Of a DNA stretch of 64,000 nucleotides, positions 31,061 through 40,553 are shown piece by piece. The first letter of the stretch is position 1, and each line of letters starts with the position of its first letter. The DNA lies in contig NZ_AP018725.1 in NCBI RefSeq assembly GCF_003967195.1, positions 1,302,001-1,366,000 of the forward strand. Direction: 5' to 3'. The position numbers and the translations under genes are program-made. This DNA comes from Sulfuriflexus mobilis (GTDB lineage Bacteria; Pseudomonadota; Gammaproteobacteria; AKS1). The notes beneath the pieces are model-generated. The model ran no database searches and had not been told where the DNA came from. It saw only the letters and a program-made list of their open reading frames with translations.

Positions 31061-31525
31061 ATGATTACAATTAAAAAGACCCTGACACTTGCTGCCGCCG
31101 GTGTTGTTGCTGTCGCCCTGACCGGTTGTGCCGGTACTGCAGAGCGCGGTGCCGCGAAGAACGGTTATCAAAAGCAGAAAGTGGTTTACCACATGAATGA
31201 CCTTCAGAAGGGCTATGCGGGTCTGCGTAACATGAAGAACCATCTGAATGCTCTTGGTGACGAGAACCTGGAGGCCATTATGGTCTTCCATAGCTCCGGT
31301 GGTTTTGTCCTGGTTGATGGCAAGAAAGACAAGAAGGGTCACACCTTTGGTGATGAGATCCAGGCACTGGCCAACCGTGGCGTGAAGTTTGCCCTGTGTG
31401 CCAACACGGTTCGCGGTAAGAAGATTCCGAAAGACAAGATCAACCTGAATGCAGAAATTGTCCCTTCAGGCGTTGCCGAAGTGGCCGAACTGCAGTACAA
31501 GGGCTACGTATACATCAAGCCTTAA
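31061..31525 (+). CDS. DsrE/DsrF-like family lipoprotein
   Basis: A 154-residue protein with a lipoprotein signal: KK at residues 5-6, a hydrophobic stretch and the lipobox ALTGC with C23. The mature part fits the DsrE/F-like fold: VVYHMNDLQKGYAGLRNMKNHL, a IMVFHSSGG strand-loop, and GVKFALCANTVRGKKI with a single cysteine C113 at the place where family members hold their conserved cysteine. DsrE-type proteins often move sulfane sulfur, but they are usually cytoplasmic; this one should be membrane-anchored outside the cytoplasm. The AGGAG-containing leader favours ATG 31061 over a frame start at 31034. Two sigma54-like promoters lie upstream and a strong terminator downstream, so it is a single-gene unit probably driven by the adjacent two-component system. 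Confidence 0.85.
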   Translation: MITIKKTLTLAAAGVVAVALTGCAGTAERGAAKNGYQKQKVVYHMNDLQKGYAGLRNMKNHLNALGDENLEAIMVFHSSGGFVLVDGKKDKKGHTFGDEIQALANRGVKFALCANTVRGKKIPKDKINLNAEIVPSGVAEVAELQYKGYVYIKP

Positions 31526-31544
31526 GTCGTCTTATACGGCTGAA

Positions 31545-31572
31545 AACCGGGCCTTATGGCCCGGTTTTTTTA
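31545..31572 (+). terminator. rho-independent terminator after the DsrE-like gene
   Basis: AACCGGGCC-TTAT-GGCCCGGTT followed by five more T residues, 20 bp after the stop codon. Confidence 0.93.
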
Positions 31573-31622
31573 TGCCTGCCCTTGCGTAGCGCGGTGCAAG
31601 CCAGTAGTATACGCGCCACTGA

Positions 31623-31699
<77 letters not shown>

Positions 31700-31771
31700 A
31701 TTATTACATTGCCACTAAAGCGCATGAGCTGCCACGCAATTTTACAGTGGGTCAATGGTGCTTGTTTGGAC

Positions 31772-31802
31772 AAAAAAAAGCCTCTCTTAGAGGCTTTTTT
31801 TT
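31772..31802 (+). terminator. rho-independent terminator after tRNA-fMet
   Basis: AAAAAAGCCTCT-CTT-AGAGGCTTTTTTT, a strong stem with T tract that can work in both directions. It separates tRNA-fMet from the rimP operon. Confidence 0.92.
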
Positions 31803-32078
31803 GTCCCTATAGCCCGGCCATAAATGTGTAACTTGCTGAATATTATATAAATATAATGACAGGTCTGGCTCGGTACAGGCATAACACGGGCGTGCCCGGC
31901 TAAATGTGATGAAATCTACGCCGCTCGCGGCTAAACCCGTGATGGTACTAGCGTTTTACAGGCCACGAGGCTATAATCTAGCCCGCTTCTGAGAGGCCTG
32001 CGCGGTCTCCTGAAGGCGATGTATATATAAGAGTGGGCCTAGCGCCCACTTTTTGTTTCCGGAAGGAAGGCAGAGAGT
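31803..32078 (+). promoter_or_regulatory. leader and promoter region of the rimP-nusA-infB operon
   Basis: This 276-bp stretch holds no gene that I can support. It contains an AT-rich segment with TATAAT near 31853 and a second perfect TATAAT at 31972-31977 followed by a GC-rich discriminator (CTAGCCCGC), as in growth-rate-controlled promoters. Neither has a convincing -35 at standard spacing. Start from the second would give a leader of about 95 nt that includes the hairpin at 32032-32054. Confidence 0.5.
32032..32054 (+). terminator. terminator-like hairpin in the rimP leader (possible attenuator)
   Basis: AGTGGGC (32032-32038) pairs with GCCCACT (32044-32050) around a five-base loop, followed by TTTT and then G and TTT. 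It lies 25 bp upstream of the rimP ATG and downstream of the best promoter, so it could attenuate transcription into nusA. In E. coli this operon is autoregulated by NusA through leader termination. Confidence 0.6.
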
Positions 32079-32537
32079 ATGAGCCAGCAAGCAACACGCG
32101 TGGCGGAGTTAATCGAGCCGTCACTGATGGCACTGGGCTACGAGTTGGTTGGGGTGGAATACCTGCCACAGGGCAAGCACTCGATATTAAGGGTGTATAT
32201 CGACCATGAAGACGGTATTTGTGTCGAGGACTGTGAGCAGGCGAGTCGGCAGATCAGCGGTGTGCTGGATGTCGAGGACCCTATCGCCGGGCAGTTTGTG
32301 CTTGAGGTCTCGTCACCGGGAATGGACAGGCCTTTGTTCAAGGCTGAACACTATGCACGTTTTAGTGGTGAACTGGCAGAGATAAGATTGCGTACACCAC
32401 GTCAGGGCCAGCGTAAATTTACCGGGCGGCTGGCGGGTGTAGAGAACGACTGTGTGTTGCTGGAGTTGGAAAATGGCGAGCAGGTGGACCTGCCCATTAA
32501 CGATATCGAGCGCGCGCGTTTAAAGCCGGCGTGGTAG
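32079..32537 (+). CDS. rimP: ribosome maturation factor RimP
   Basis: Needed for 30S subunit maturation. The 152-residue protein has the two RimP domains: an N-terminal alpha/beta domain (ALGYELVGVEYLPQGKHSILRVYID, CEQASRQISGVLDVED, FVLEVSSPGMDRPL) and a C-terminal SH3-like barrel (KFTGRLAGVENDCVLLELENGEQVDLPINDIERARL). GGAAGGAAGG precedes the ATG. It is the first gene of the nusA operon. Confidence 0.98.
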   Translation: MSQQATRVAELIEPSLMALGYELVGVEYLPQGKHSILRVYIDHEDGICVEDCEQASRQISGVLDVEDPIAGQFVLEVSSPGMDRPLFKAEHYARFSGELAEIRLRTPRQGQRKFTGRLAGVENDCVLLELENGEQVDLPINDIERARLKPAW

Positions 32538-32567
32538 GCCGGGTATATTGAGTTAGAGGCAGAGGAT

Positions 32568-34067
32568 ATGTCGAAAGAAATTTTATTGGTCGTTGATGCC
32601 GTTTCAAATGAAAAGGGCGTTGAGAAGGATGTTATTTTCCAGGCGATCGAAGCTGCATTGGCAACAGCCACCAAGAAGCGCCATGAAGGCGATATCGATG
32701 TGCGCGTGGATATTGACCGTGAGACAGGTGAGTATGAAACCTTTCGTCGTTGGACGGTGATAGCCGACGAAGACTTCGATGTTGAAATTGCCAACCAGAT
32801 CCTGACTGTCGATGAGGCTAAGGAATATAAGCCGGATGCTGTAGTCGGTGACATCATCGAAGAGCAATTGGAAAACGTAGAGTTTGGTCGTATCGCTGCA
32901 CAAACTGCCAAGCAGGTTATTATGCAGAAGGTGCGCGAGGCCGAGCGTGCCCAGGTTGTTGATGCGTATAAAAATCGTGTTGGCGAACTGGTTAACGGTA
33001 TCGTCAAACGTGTTGAGCGCGGCAATGTGATTCTTGACCTGGGTAATAATGCCGAGGCACTGATCGCACGCGAAGAAATGATTCCGCGTGAGCCGGTACG
33101 CAGTGGTGACCGTTTGCGTGGTTATCTTTATGAGGTACGTTCAGAGCCGCGTGGTCCACAGTTGTTTATTTCACGCGTGTGCCCTGAGTTCCTTATCGAA
33201 TTATTCAAGCTGGAAGTGCCGGAAGTCGGTGACCAGTTGATCGATATCATTTCTGCCGCCCGTGACCCCGGTCTGCGCGCCAAGATTGCGGTTCGCAGTA
33301 ATGACCAGCGTATTGACCCGGTGGGTGCCTGTGTAGGAATGCGTGGTTCACGCGTGCAGGCCGTGTCGGGTGAGATTGCCGGTGAGCGTGTAGATATCAT
33401 CCTTTGGGATGACAACGCAGCACAGTATGTGATTAACGCGATGTCTCCGGCAGAAGTGCAGTCGATCGTGATCGATGAAGATTCACACAGTATGGATGTT
33501 GCCGTTGATGAAGATCAGCTCTCCCAGGCCATTGGTCGTGGTGGTCAAAACGTGCGTCTCGCCAGTGAGTTAACTGGCTGGGAACTGAATGTAATGACCG
33601 AGGCACAGGCTGAAGAAAAGAACGAAGCCGAAGCAGGCAAGGTACAGGCATCGTTTGCCGAACAACTTGATGTTGATGAAGAAGTGGCTGCCATCCTGGT
33701 GCAGGAAGGTTTCACTACCATTGAAGAAGTTGCCTATGTGCCCATGGAAGAAATGCTCGAAATCGAAGAGTTCGATGAAGAGATAGTTCAGGAGCTGCGT
33801 AACCGTGCCAAGGATGTCATGCTGACACGTGCCATTGCCTCAGAGGAATTACTGGGTGATGCAAAACCGGCAGATGACCTGTTGAACATGGAAGGAATGG
33901 ATGAAGGCCTGGCTTACACCCTGGCAAGCAAGAAGATAATTACCATGGAAGACCTCGCCGAACAGTCGATTGATGAATTAATGGAAATCGAAGGTATGGA
34001 CGAGGAACGTGCGGGTGCCTTGATCATGAAGGCACGCGAACCATGGTTTGCCGAAGCAGAAGAGTAA
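32568..34067 (+). CDS. nusA: transcription termination/antitermination factor NusA
   Basis: RNA-polymerase-associated factor that modulates pausing, termination and antitermination. The 499 residues contain an N-terminal polymerase-binding domain (1-125), an S1 domain ([18 protein letters not shown], about 135-200), KH1 ([25 protein letters not shown]), the [16 protein letters not shown]-binding loop, KH2 ([20 protein letters not shown]) and two acidic helix-hairpin repeats at the C-terminus ([34 protein letters not shown]), the gammaproteobacterial AR1/AR2 arrangement. Confidence 0.98.
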   Translation: MSKEILLVVDAVSNEKGVEKDVIFQAIEAALATATKKRHEGDIDVRVDIDRETGEYETFRRWTVIADEDFDVEIANQILTVDEAKEYKPDAVVGDIIEEQLENVEFGRIAAQTAKQVIMQKVREAERAQVVDAYKNRVGELVNGIVKRVERGNVILDLGNNAEALIAREEMIPREPVRSGDRLRGYLYEVRSEPRGPQLFISRVCPEFLIELFKLEVPEVGDQLIDIISAARDPGLRAKIAVRSNDQRIDPVGACVGMRGSRVQAVSGEIAGERVDIILWDDNAAQYVINAMSPAEVQSIVIDEDSHSMDVAVDEDQLSQAIGRGGQNVRLASELTGWELNVMTEAQAEEKNEAEAGKVQASFAEQLDVDEEVAAILVQEGFTTIEEVAYVPMEEMLEIEEFDEEIVQELRNRAKDVMLTRAIASEELLGDAKPADDLLNMEGMDEGLAYTLASKKIITMEDLAEQSIDELMEIEGMDEERAGALIMKAREPWFAEAEE

Positions 34068-34110
34068 TTAAAGAATTAAGCTGAGTATTCACAGCAGAGA
34101 GTGACAATTA

Positions 34111-36639
34111 ATGTCAGATGTTACAGTTAAACAGTTAGCCGAAGTAATTGGTATTACCGTGGATCGCCTGATTTCCCAATTGGAAGAAGCGGGTTTACCC
34201 ATGAAAGGCATCGATGACACGATAAGTGATGATGAGAAAGTAAAGCTACTGAGTCATTTGCGTCGCGCGCATGGTAAGGCCGAAGATGCCGGCGATACGG
34301 ATATTGCCGAACCGAAGAAGATTACCCTGAAACGACGCACGGTTAGCGAACTGCGCCAGAAGAGCAGTGGTCCGGGCAAATCGTCAAAAACGGTTAACGT
34401 CGAAGTGCGTAAAAAGCGTACCTATGTGAAACGCAGCGTGGTTCAGGCGGAAGAACAGGCCAAACTCGATGAGCAGGCCAAGGCCGAAGAGGAAGCACTT
34501 CGCCTGGAACAAGAGGCCCGTCAGGCAGCGGAAGACGCGGTCGCACGCGAGGAGTCGGAACGCAAAAAGGCCGAAGATGAGGCCGCCGCCGTATTAAAGG
34601 CTGAAGAGGATGTTCGCGTCCAGGCTGAACAGGAAGAAGGCGCGCGCCTTGAGGCGGAAAGAAAGGCGACAGCCGAGGCCTCTGCAGATGAAACGCGCAA
34701 GCAGGCCGCCAAGGGACGTGCGGATAAGGAAAAAGAGTCTTCTGCCAAGACCAAGTACGGCCGCAAAGAATTACATGTCGCGGGTGACAAGTCCGGGCGC
34801 CGCAAGAAGAAGTCCAGAGGCCGTTCACGTGTGACCTCGGCAGGTGGTGAACACGCCTTTGAAAGACCAACCGAACAGGTTGTCCATGAAGTTTCTATCC
34901 CTGAAACCATTTCAGTGGGTGATCTTGCCCAACGCATGAAGGTCAAGGCCGGTGAAGTCATCAAGGTCATGATGAAGATGGGTAGTATGGTTACCATCAA
35001 CCAGGTGCTCGATCGCGATACCGCGACTATCGTTGTAGAAGAGATGGGTCATATTCCGAAGATGTTTAGTGAGAACGCCATCGAGGAAGAGATGATTGCG
35101 ACTGTCACTGGCCAGGTTGAGGGTGAGAAGATCTCACGCGCGCCGGTAGTGACGATCATGGGTCACGTTGACCATGGTAAAACCTCCTTGCTTGATTACA
35201 TTCGCCGCACCAAGGTGGCCTCTGGTGAGGCCGGTGGCATTACCCAGCATATTGGTGCCTATCACGTCGAAACCGACAAGGGCATGATCACCTTCCTTGA
35301 TACCCCAGGCCATGCCGCCTTTACCGCCATGCGTGCGCGTGGTGCCAAGGTTACCGATATTGTCGTGGTTGTCGTCGCCGCCGATGATGGTGTGATGCCA
35401 CAGACCCGGGAAGCCATTCAGCATGCCCGCGCCTCTGGCGTGAGCATGATTATTGCCATCAATAAAATGGACAAGGAAGGCGCGGATCCAAAACGTGTTT
35501 CTCAGGAGCTGGTCGCTGAAGAAGTTGTGCCTGAGGCCTGGGGTGGCGACGTCATGTTTGTTGAGGTCTCTGCGCAGACGGGTCTGGGTATTGATGCATT
35601 GCTGGATGCGATTTTATTGCAGGCCGAAGTGCTTGAACTGTCTGCCGTCAAAGATTGCCCGGCTACAGGCGTGGTTGTGGAATCACGCCTGGATAAGGGG
35701 CGCGGTACGGTTGCGACCATCCTGGTGCAGAACGGTACCCTTAAGAAAGGTGATTTCCTGCTTACCGGTAGTGAATATGGCCGCGTTCGCGCCATGCTCG
35801 ATGAGAACGGCCAGTCGATTGACGAGGCCGGGCCATCTATCCCGGTCGAGATCCTGGGTCTTTCCGGTACACCGAATGCCGGTGACGATGTACTCGTGGT
35901 TGAAAACGAGCGTAAGGCGCGTGAAGTGGCTGCATTCCGCCATGGCAAGGTACGTGACACCAAGCTGGCGCGCCAGCAGGCGGCCAAACTTGAAAATATG
36001 TTCACACACATGGAAGGTGGTGAGGTTACCGATCTCAATATCGTCCTTAAGGCCGATGTGCGTGGTTCTGTTGAAGCACTGTGTGACGCACTGACTGATC
36101 TGTCCAACGAAGAAGTCAGGGTCAAGATCGTTTCCAGCGGTGTCGGTGGCATTAACGAATCCGATGCGCAGTTGGCACTGGCCTCCGGTGCCATCATGAT
36201 CGGCTTCAATGTACGTGCTGATGGCACGGCAAAGAGACTGATCGCCGATGAGGATATTGATCTGCATTACTATAGCGTTATTTATGACGCTATTGATGAG
36301 ATCAAGGCTGCCATCCTCGGTATGCTCAAGCCCATATATAAAGATGAGATCATCGGCCTGGCCGAGGTGCGTGATGTATTCCGCTCCAGCAAACTCGGTG
36401 CCATTGCCGGTTGTATGGTGACGGAGGGTACCATCAAGCGTAGCAGCCCGATCCGCGTATTGCGTGATGAGGTAGTGGTTTACGAAGGCGAACTGGAGTC
36501 TTTACGTCGTCATAAGGATGATGTCAATGAAGTGAAGTCTGGTACCGAGTGTGGTATCGGCGTGAAGAACTACAATGACGTCAAGCCGGGTGATCAGATC
36601 GAAGTCTTTGAACGGATACTGGTACAGCGCGAACTTTAA
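34111..36639 (+). CDS. infB: translation initiation factor IF-2
   Basis: GTPase that places initiator tRNA on the 30S subunit. The 842-residue protein begins with an IF2-N domain ([24 protein letters not shown]), followed by a long charged Glu/Ala/Lys-rich linker (about 110-215) likely to be helical, a second IF2-N domain (about 260-330), and the G domain with G1 GHVDHGKT (351-358), DTPGHAAF and [10 protein letters not shown]. Domains II, III and C2 follow to ILVQREL. It sits between nusA and rbfA as usual. Internal starts giving shorter isoforms, known in E. coli, were not evaluated. Confidence 0.98.
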   Translation: MSDVTVKQLAEVIGITVDRLISQLEEAGLPMKGIDDTISDDEKVKLLSHLRRAHGKAEDAGDTDIAEPKKITLKRRTVSELRQKSSGPGKSSKTVNVEVRKKRTYVKRSVVQAEEQAKLDEQAKAEEEALRLEQEARQAAEDAVAREESERKKAEDEAAAVLKAEEDVRVQAEQEEGARLEAERKATAEASADETRKQAAKGRADKEKESSAKTKYGRKELHVAGDKSGRRKKKSRGRSRVTSAGGEHAFERPTEQVVHEVSIPETISVGDLAQRMKVKAGEVIKVMMKMGSMVTINQVLDRDTATIVVEEMGHIPKMFSENAIEEEMIATVTGQVEGEKISRAPVVTIMGHVDHGKTSLLDYIRRTKVASGEAGGITQHIGAYHVETDKGMITFLDTPGHAAFTAMRARGAKVTDIVVVVVAADDGVMPQTREAIQHARASGVSMIIAINKMDKEGADPKRVSQELVAEEVVPEAWGGDVMFVEVSAQTGLGIDALLDAILLQAEVLELSAVKDCPATGVVVESRLDKGRGTVATILVQNGTLKKGDFLLTGSEYGRVRAMLDENGQSIDEAGPSIPVEILGLSGTPNAGDDVLVVENERKAREVAAFRHGKVRDTKLARQQAAKLENMFTHMEGGEVTDLNIVLKADVRGSVEALCDALTDLSNEEVRVKIVSSGVGGINESDAQLALASGAIMIGFNVRADGTAKRLIADEDIDLHYYSVIYDAIDEIKAAILGMLKPIYKDEIIGLAEVRDVFRSSKLGAIAGCMVTEGTIKRSSPIRVLRDEVVVYEGELESLRRHKDDVNEVKSGTECGIGVKNYNDVKPGDQIEVFERILVQREL

Positions 36640-36690
36640 TCGTGCTGTTTCTTTCAGATAACCGTAATAACGTATTGCGAGTCATTCTCC

Positions 36691-37053
36691 ATGCCTAGAG
36701 AATATGCGCGTAGCCAAAGGGTTGCCGATCAGATTCAACGCGAACTTGCCCAAATTGTGCAACGTGAGTTGAATGACCCACGCCTGGGCCTGATTAGCAT
36801 CTCTGCGGTCAAACTCAGTCGCGATCTCGCCTATGCGCAAGTCTATGTCAGCAGTTTTTCAGATAAGGATCATGCTGAAATCATCAAGGCCCTGAGTAAG
36901 GCGGGCGGTTTCCTGCGCCACCAACTCGGCAAGGCCATGCGTCTGCGCGTGGTGCCGGAGCTCAAATTCATTTATGACGACACCGTAGAGAAGGGTGTCA
37001 GCATGTCCCAACTGATCGACGACGCGATCTCGCAAGAGCGCGACGAGGAATAA
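36691..37053 (+). CDS. rbfA: 30S ribosome-binding factor RbfA
   Basis: KH-fold assembly and cold-adaptation factor that binds the immature 30S subunit near the 16S 5' end. The 120-residue protein has REYARSQRVADQIQRELAQIVQREL, DPRLGLISISAVKLSRDLAYAQVYVS and LRVVPELKFIYDDTVEKG, with normal length. The ATG follows infB by 51 bp, and truB begins six bases after its stop. Confidence 0.98.
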   Translation: MPREYARSQRVADQIQRELAQIVQRELNDPRLGLISISAVKLSRDLAYAQVYVSSFSDKDHAEIIKALSKAGGFLRHQLGKAMRLRVVPELKFIYDDTVEKGVSMSQLIDDAISQERDEE

Positions 37054-37059
37054 TCATTC

Positions 37060-37977
37060 ATGCGTAGGAAGAATCGTGGCCGCAATATCAGCGGCATCGT
37101 TCTGCTCGACAAGCCGCTTGGCCTGAGCTCCAACAAGGCCTTGCAGGAAGTCAAAAACCTGTTTTTTGCCCGTAAGGCCGGCCACACCGGCAGCCTCGAC
37201 CCGCTGGCCAGTGGCCTGCTGGCGCTCTGCTTCGGTGAGGCGACCAAGATCTCGAATTTCCTGTTTGATGCCAATAAACACTACCGCGCCACCGGCAAAC
37301 TTGGCGAAATCACCACCACCGGCGATGCCGAGGGTGAGGTAATCGAGAGCCGGCCGGTGCCGGAGCTGGATGTGGCCAGGCTCGAGGCCGTGCTGGAGCA
37401 GTTCAAGGGTGAAATCAGCCAGGTGCCGCCGATGTACTCGGCCCTCAAACACAAGGGTGAGCCACTGTATAAGCTGGCCCGCCAGGGTATCGAGATCGAG
37501 CGTGAGCCCCGCCAGGTGACGATTTATTCCCTGTCACTGATTGAGCTGACCGCGGATAGCTTCACCATCGACATCGAGTGCTCGCGTGGCACGTATATCC
37601 GCACACTGGTTGAAGATATTGGCAAGGCGCTGGGTTGTGGGGCCTACGTCACCGCCTTGCGTCGCACCGGGCTGGGACCGTTTGATGAGGCCGATATGGT
37701 GACCCTCGATACCCTGAAGGCCGTCTATGAGCAGGACAAGACCCAACTCAAGCAGTTTCTGAGGCCCACCAGCAGTGCCCTGGAGGACTGGCCGGAGGTC
37801 AATCTGACCGAGGATATGGCCTTTTACATGCGCCAGGGCCAGCCAGTCATCGTCCCACATGCCCCCACCGAGGGCTGGGTACGGCTGAATGTGGGGGGTG
37901 AGCGCTTCCTCGGCATGGGGCAAATCCTCGATGATGGGCGTGTTGCACCCAAACGCCTGCTGGGTGAGGGTGCCTAA
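37060..37977 (+). CDS. truB: tRNA pseudouridine(55) synthase
   Basis: Makes pseudouridine 55 in the T loop of tRNAs. The 305-residue protein starts RRKNRGRNISGIVLLDKPLG; the catalytic aspartate is D47 in KAGHTGSLDPLASGLL. YRATGKLGEITTTGDAEG, VPPMYSALKHKGEPLYKLAR and SRGTYIRTLVEDIG are further family motifs. The C-terminal PUA-like part (VIVPHAPTEGWVRL) is present. Confidence 0.98.
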   Translation: MRRKNRGRNISGIVLLDKPLGLSSNKALQEVKNLFFARKAGHTGSLDPLASGLLALCFGEATKISNFLFDANKHYRATGKLGEITTTGDAEGEVIESRPVPELDVARLEAVLEQFKGEISQVPPMYSALKHKGEPLYKLARQGIEIEREPRQVTIYSLSLIELTADSFTIDIECSRGTYIRTLVEDIGKALGCGAYVTALRRTGLGPFDEADMVTLDTLKAVYEQDKTQLKQFLRPTSSALEDWPEVNLTEDMAFYMRQGQPVIVPHAPTEGWVRLNVGGERFLGMGQILDDGRVAPKRLLGEGA

Positions 37978-37999
37978 GTGGTAAAAGTCGAATTTTTCC

Positions 38000-38028
38000 T
38001 TGTTATATAAAGGCCTGCGGTTTAAAAT
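38000..38028 (+). promoter_or_regulatory. sigma70-type promoter for rpsO-pnp
   Basis: TTGTTA (38000-38005), 17-bp spacer, TAAAAT (38023-38028), 45 bp upstream of the rpsO ATG. An internal promoter before rpsO is also known in E. coli. Assigned by sequence match only. Confidence 0.55.
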
Positions 38029-38072
38029 ACGCGCCTTTGAAATACAGTTTTGACCCGGGTCAGGAGTAATAA

Positions 38073-38342
38073 ATGAGCATCAGCACTGAACAGAAAGGAC
38101 AGATTGTCCAGGATTACAAGCGTGACGAAACCGACACAGGTTCGCCTGAAGTACAGATAGCCATTCTGTCTGCACGCATTAACGATTTGTCAGGCCACTT
38201 TAAAGAACACATCCACGATCACCATTCCCGTCAGGGTCTGCTGAAAATGGTTAACAAACGTCGTAAGTTGCTGGACTACATCAAGCGCAAGGACGTCAAC
38301 CGTTACCGTGAACTCATTTCAAGCCTTGGCTTGAGAAAATAA
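38073..38342 (+). CDS. rpsO: 30S ribosomal protein S15
   Basis: The 89-residue protein binds the central domain of 16S rRNA. It matches S15 throughout: [47 protein letters not shown] and [23 protein letters not shown] provides the ribosome site. In relatives S15 represses its own translation; the leader here was not folded. Confidence 0.99.
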   Translation: MSISTEQKGQIVQDYKRDETDTGSPEVQIAILSARINDLSGHFKEHIHDHHSRQGLLKMVNKRRKLLDYIKRKDVNRYRELISSLGLRK

Positions 38343-38389
38343 GCTTAACTTCACGTCAGATAACAAGAATCCAAGCGTAAGGAATCCCA

Positions 38390-40474
38390 GTGACTTCTAT
38401 CAAGAAATCCTTTCAGTATGGCGAACATACTGTCACCATCGAAACCGGTGAAATCGCACGACAGGCAAGTGGCGCCGTTATGGTTAGCATGGGCGACACC
38501 GTCGTGCTGGTTACCGCCGTGGCAAGAAAAGAGGCCGACGCAGGACGTGACTTCTTCCCGCTCACCGTTAACTATCAGGAACGTACCTATGCCGCCGGTG
38601 TTATTCCAGGTGGCTTCTTCCGTCGCGAAGGTCGTCCGAGTGAAAAGGAAACATTGACCAGTCGCCTGATCGACCGTCCGATTCGTCCGCTGTTCCCGAA
38701 GGGTTTCTATAACGAAGTTCAGGTGATCCCAACCGTTGTCTCGATCGACCCGGATATTGACCCGGATATTCCGGCTATGATCGGTACCTCCGCAGCGCTG
38801 GCGCTTTCTGGTGCGCCATTTAACGGCCCGATTGGTGCCGCGCGCGTGGGTTACAAAGACGGTGAATACCTGCTGAATCCTGGCTACGCAGCACTTGAAG
38901 AATCTGATCTTAATCTGGTCGTTGCCGGTACCAAGGGTGCCGTGCTGATGGTGGAATCAGAAGCCAACGGCCTGTCTGAAGACGTGATGCTGGGTGCCGT
39001 GATGTTCGGTCACGAACAGCTGCAGATCGTTATCGATACCATTGTGGAATTCGCCAGGGAAGCCGGTAAAGCGGCCTGGGAATGGACGGCCCCGGAGAAA
39101 GACACGGCCCTGCATGACAAGGTCGCTGAAGTGGCTACCGCCGGTCTGACCGAGGCTTACCAGATCGCAGAAAAGCTGGCGCGTTACAACAAGGTTGATG
39201 AGGCGCGTAGTGCCGCCATTGCCGCGGTTGCCAGTGATGATGGCTGGAGTGCCGATGACGTGCGCGGTGCCTTCTCATCACTTGAGAAGAAGATCGTTCG
39301 TAGCCGTATCCTTGATGGTTACCCACGTATCGATGGTCGTGATACCCGCACGGTGCGCCCGATTACTGTTCGTGTTGGTGTGCTGCCGCGTACGCATGGT
39401 TCCGCCCTGTTTACACGTGGTGAAACCCAGGCGCTGGTCGTGACCACCTTGGGTACGCAACGTGATGCGCAGATCATTGATGCCCTGGAAGGTACGCGTA
39501 AAGAACCTTTCATGCTGCACTATAACTTCCCTCCATACAGTGTTAACGAAACCGGCCGTGTCGGTAGCCCGGGTCGTCGCGAAATCGGCCACGGTCGTCT
39601 CGCCAAACGTGGTGTGCTGGGTGTGATGCCGAACATGGAGGAGTATCCTTACTCTGTCCGTGTGGTGTCGGAAATTACTGAATCAAACGGTTCAAGCTCA
39701 ATGGCCTCTGTATGTGGGTCGAGTCTGGCCATGATGGACGCGGGTGTACCACTGAAGGCACCGGTTGCCGGTATCGCCATGGGTCTTATCCTTGAAGGCG
39801 ACAAGTTTGCCGTACTGACCGATATCCTCGGTGATGAAGATCACCTTGGTGATATGGACTTCAAGGTTGCCGGTTCGAAAGACGGTATTACCGCACTGCA
39901 GATGGATATCAAGATCGAGGGTATCAACCGCGATATCATGCATGCGGCCCTTGAGCAGGCACTCGAAGCGCGTCTGCATATCCTCGATGAAATGAACAAG
40001 GTGCTCGATGCGCCACGTCAGGAGCTGTCTGACTATGCACCGCGCATCATGACCTTCAAGATCAACCCGGACAAGATCCGCGATGTAATCGGCAAGGGTG
40101 GCGCAACCATTCGTGCCATTACTGAAGAAACCGGTACCAGCATCGATCTTACTGACGATGGTGTCGTCAAGGTCTCTTCAACGGATAACGCCGCCGCACA
40201 GGAAGCCCGTCGCCGCATTGAGCAGCTGACAGCCGATGTTGAGGTGGGCACGATCTACGAAGGCAAGGTCGCCAAGATCATGGACTTCGGTGCCTTTGTT
40301 ACCATCCTGCCGGGTAAAGACGGCCTGGTGCACATTTCGCAGATATCTGATGAGCGTGTTGAGAACGTTGGCGACAAGCTCAGCGAGGGTGACATCATCA
40401 AGGTCAAGGTGCTTGAGGTCGACAGACAGGGCCGTATCCGCCTGAGCATGAAGGCCGTTACTGAAGAAGCCTAA
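38390..40474 (+). CDS. pnp: polyribonucleotide nucleotidyltransferase (PNPase)
   Basis: Trimeric 3'-5' phosphorolytic exoribonuclease, part of RNA turnover and the degradosome. The 694-residue chain has two RNase PH domains (first with [28 protein letters not shown], second with [17 protein letters not shown] and the catalytic-side [18 protein letters not shown]), then a KH domain ([17 protein letters not shown]) and an S1 domain ([29 protein letters not shown]). It starts with GTG, supported by AAGGA seven bases upstream. A terminator follows. Confidence 0.98.
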   Translation: MTSIKKSFQYGEHTVTIETGEIARQASGAVMVSMGDTVVLVTAVARKEADAGRDFFPLTVNYQERTYAAGVIPGGFFRREGRPSEKETLTSRLIDRPIRPLFPKGFYNEVQVIPTVVSIDPDIDPDIPAMIGTSAALALSGAPFNGPIGAARVGYKDGEYLLNPGYAALEESDLNLVVAGTKGAVLMVESEANGLSEDVMLGAVMFGHEQLQIVIDTIVEFAREAGKAAWEWTAPEKDTALHDKVAEVATAGLTEAYQIAEKLARYNKVDEARSAAIAAVASDDGWSADDVRGAFSSLEKKIVRSRILDGYPRIDGRDTRTVRPITVRVGVLPRTHGSALFTRGETQALVVTTLGTQRDAQIIDALEGTRKEPFMLHYNFPPYSVNETGRVGSPGRREIGHGRLAKRGVLGVMPNMEEYPYSVRVVSEITESNGSSSMASVCGSSLAMMDAGVPLKAPVAGIAMGLILEGDKFAVLTDILGDEDHLGDMDFKVAGSKDGITALQMDIKIEGINRDIMHAALEQALEARLHILDEMNKVLDAPRQELSDYAPRIMTFKINPDKIRDVIGKGGATIRAITEETGTSIDLTDDGVVKVSSTDNAAAQEARRRIEQLTADVEVGTIYEGKVAKIMDFGAFVTILPGKDGLVHISQISDERVENVGDKLSEGDIIKVKVLEVDRQGRIRLSMKAVTEEA

Positions 40475-40492
40475 GGCTCATTCAGTAATACT

Positions 40493-40520
40493 AAAAAAGG
40501 AGCCAGCAGGCTCCTTTTTT
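40493..40520 (+). terminator. rho-independent terminator after pnp
   Basis: AAAAAAGGAGCC-AGCA-GGCTCCTTTTTT, symmetrical and therefore also able to end the minus-strand gene that converges from 41879. Confidence 0.93.
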
Positions 40521-40553
40521 ATTGGGATGGATGATCGGTTTTACATTCACCCA

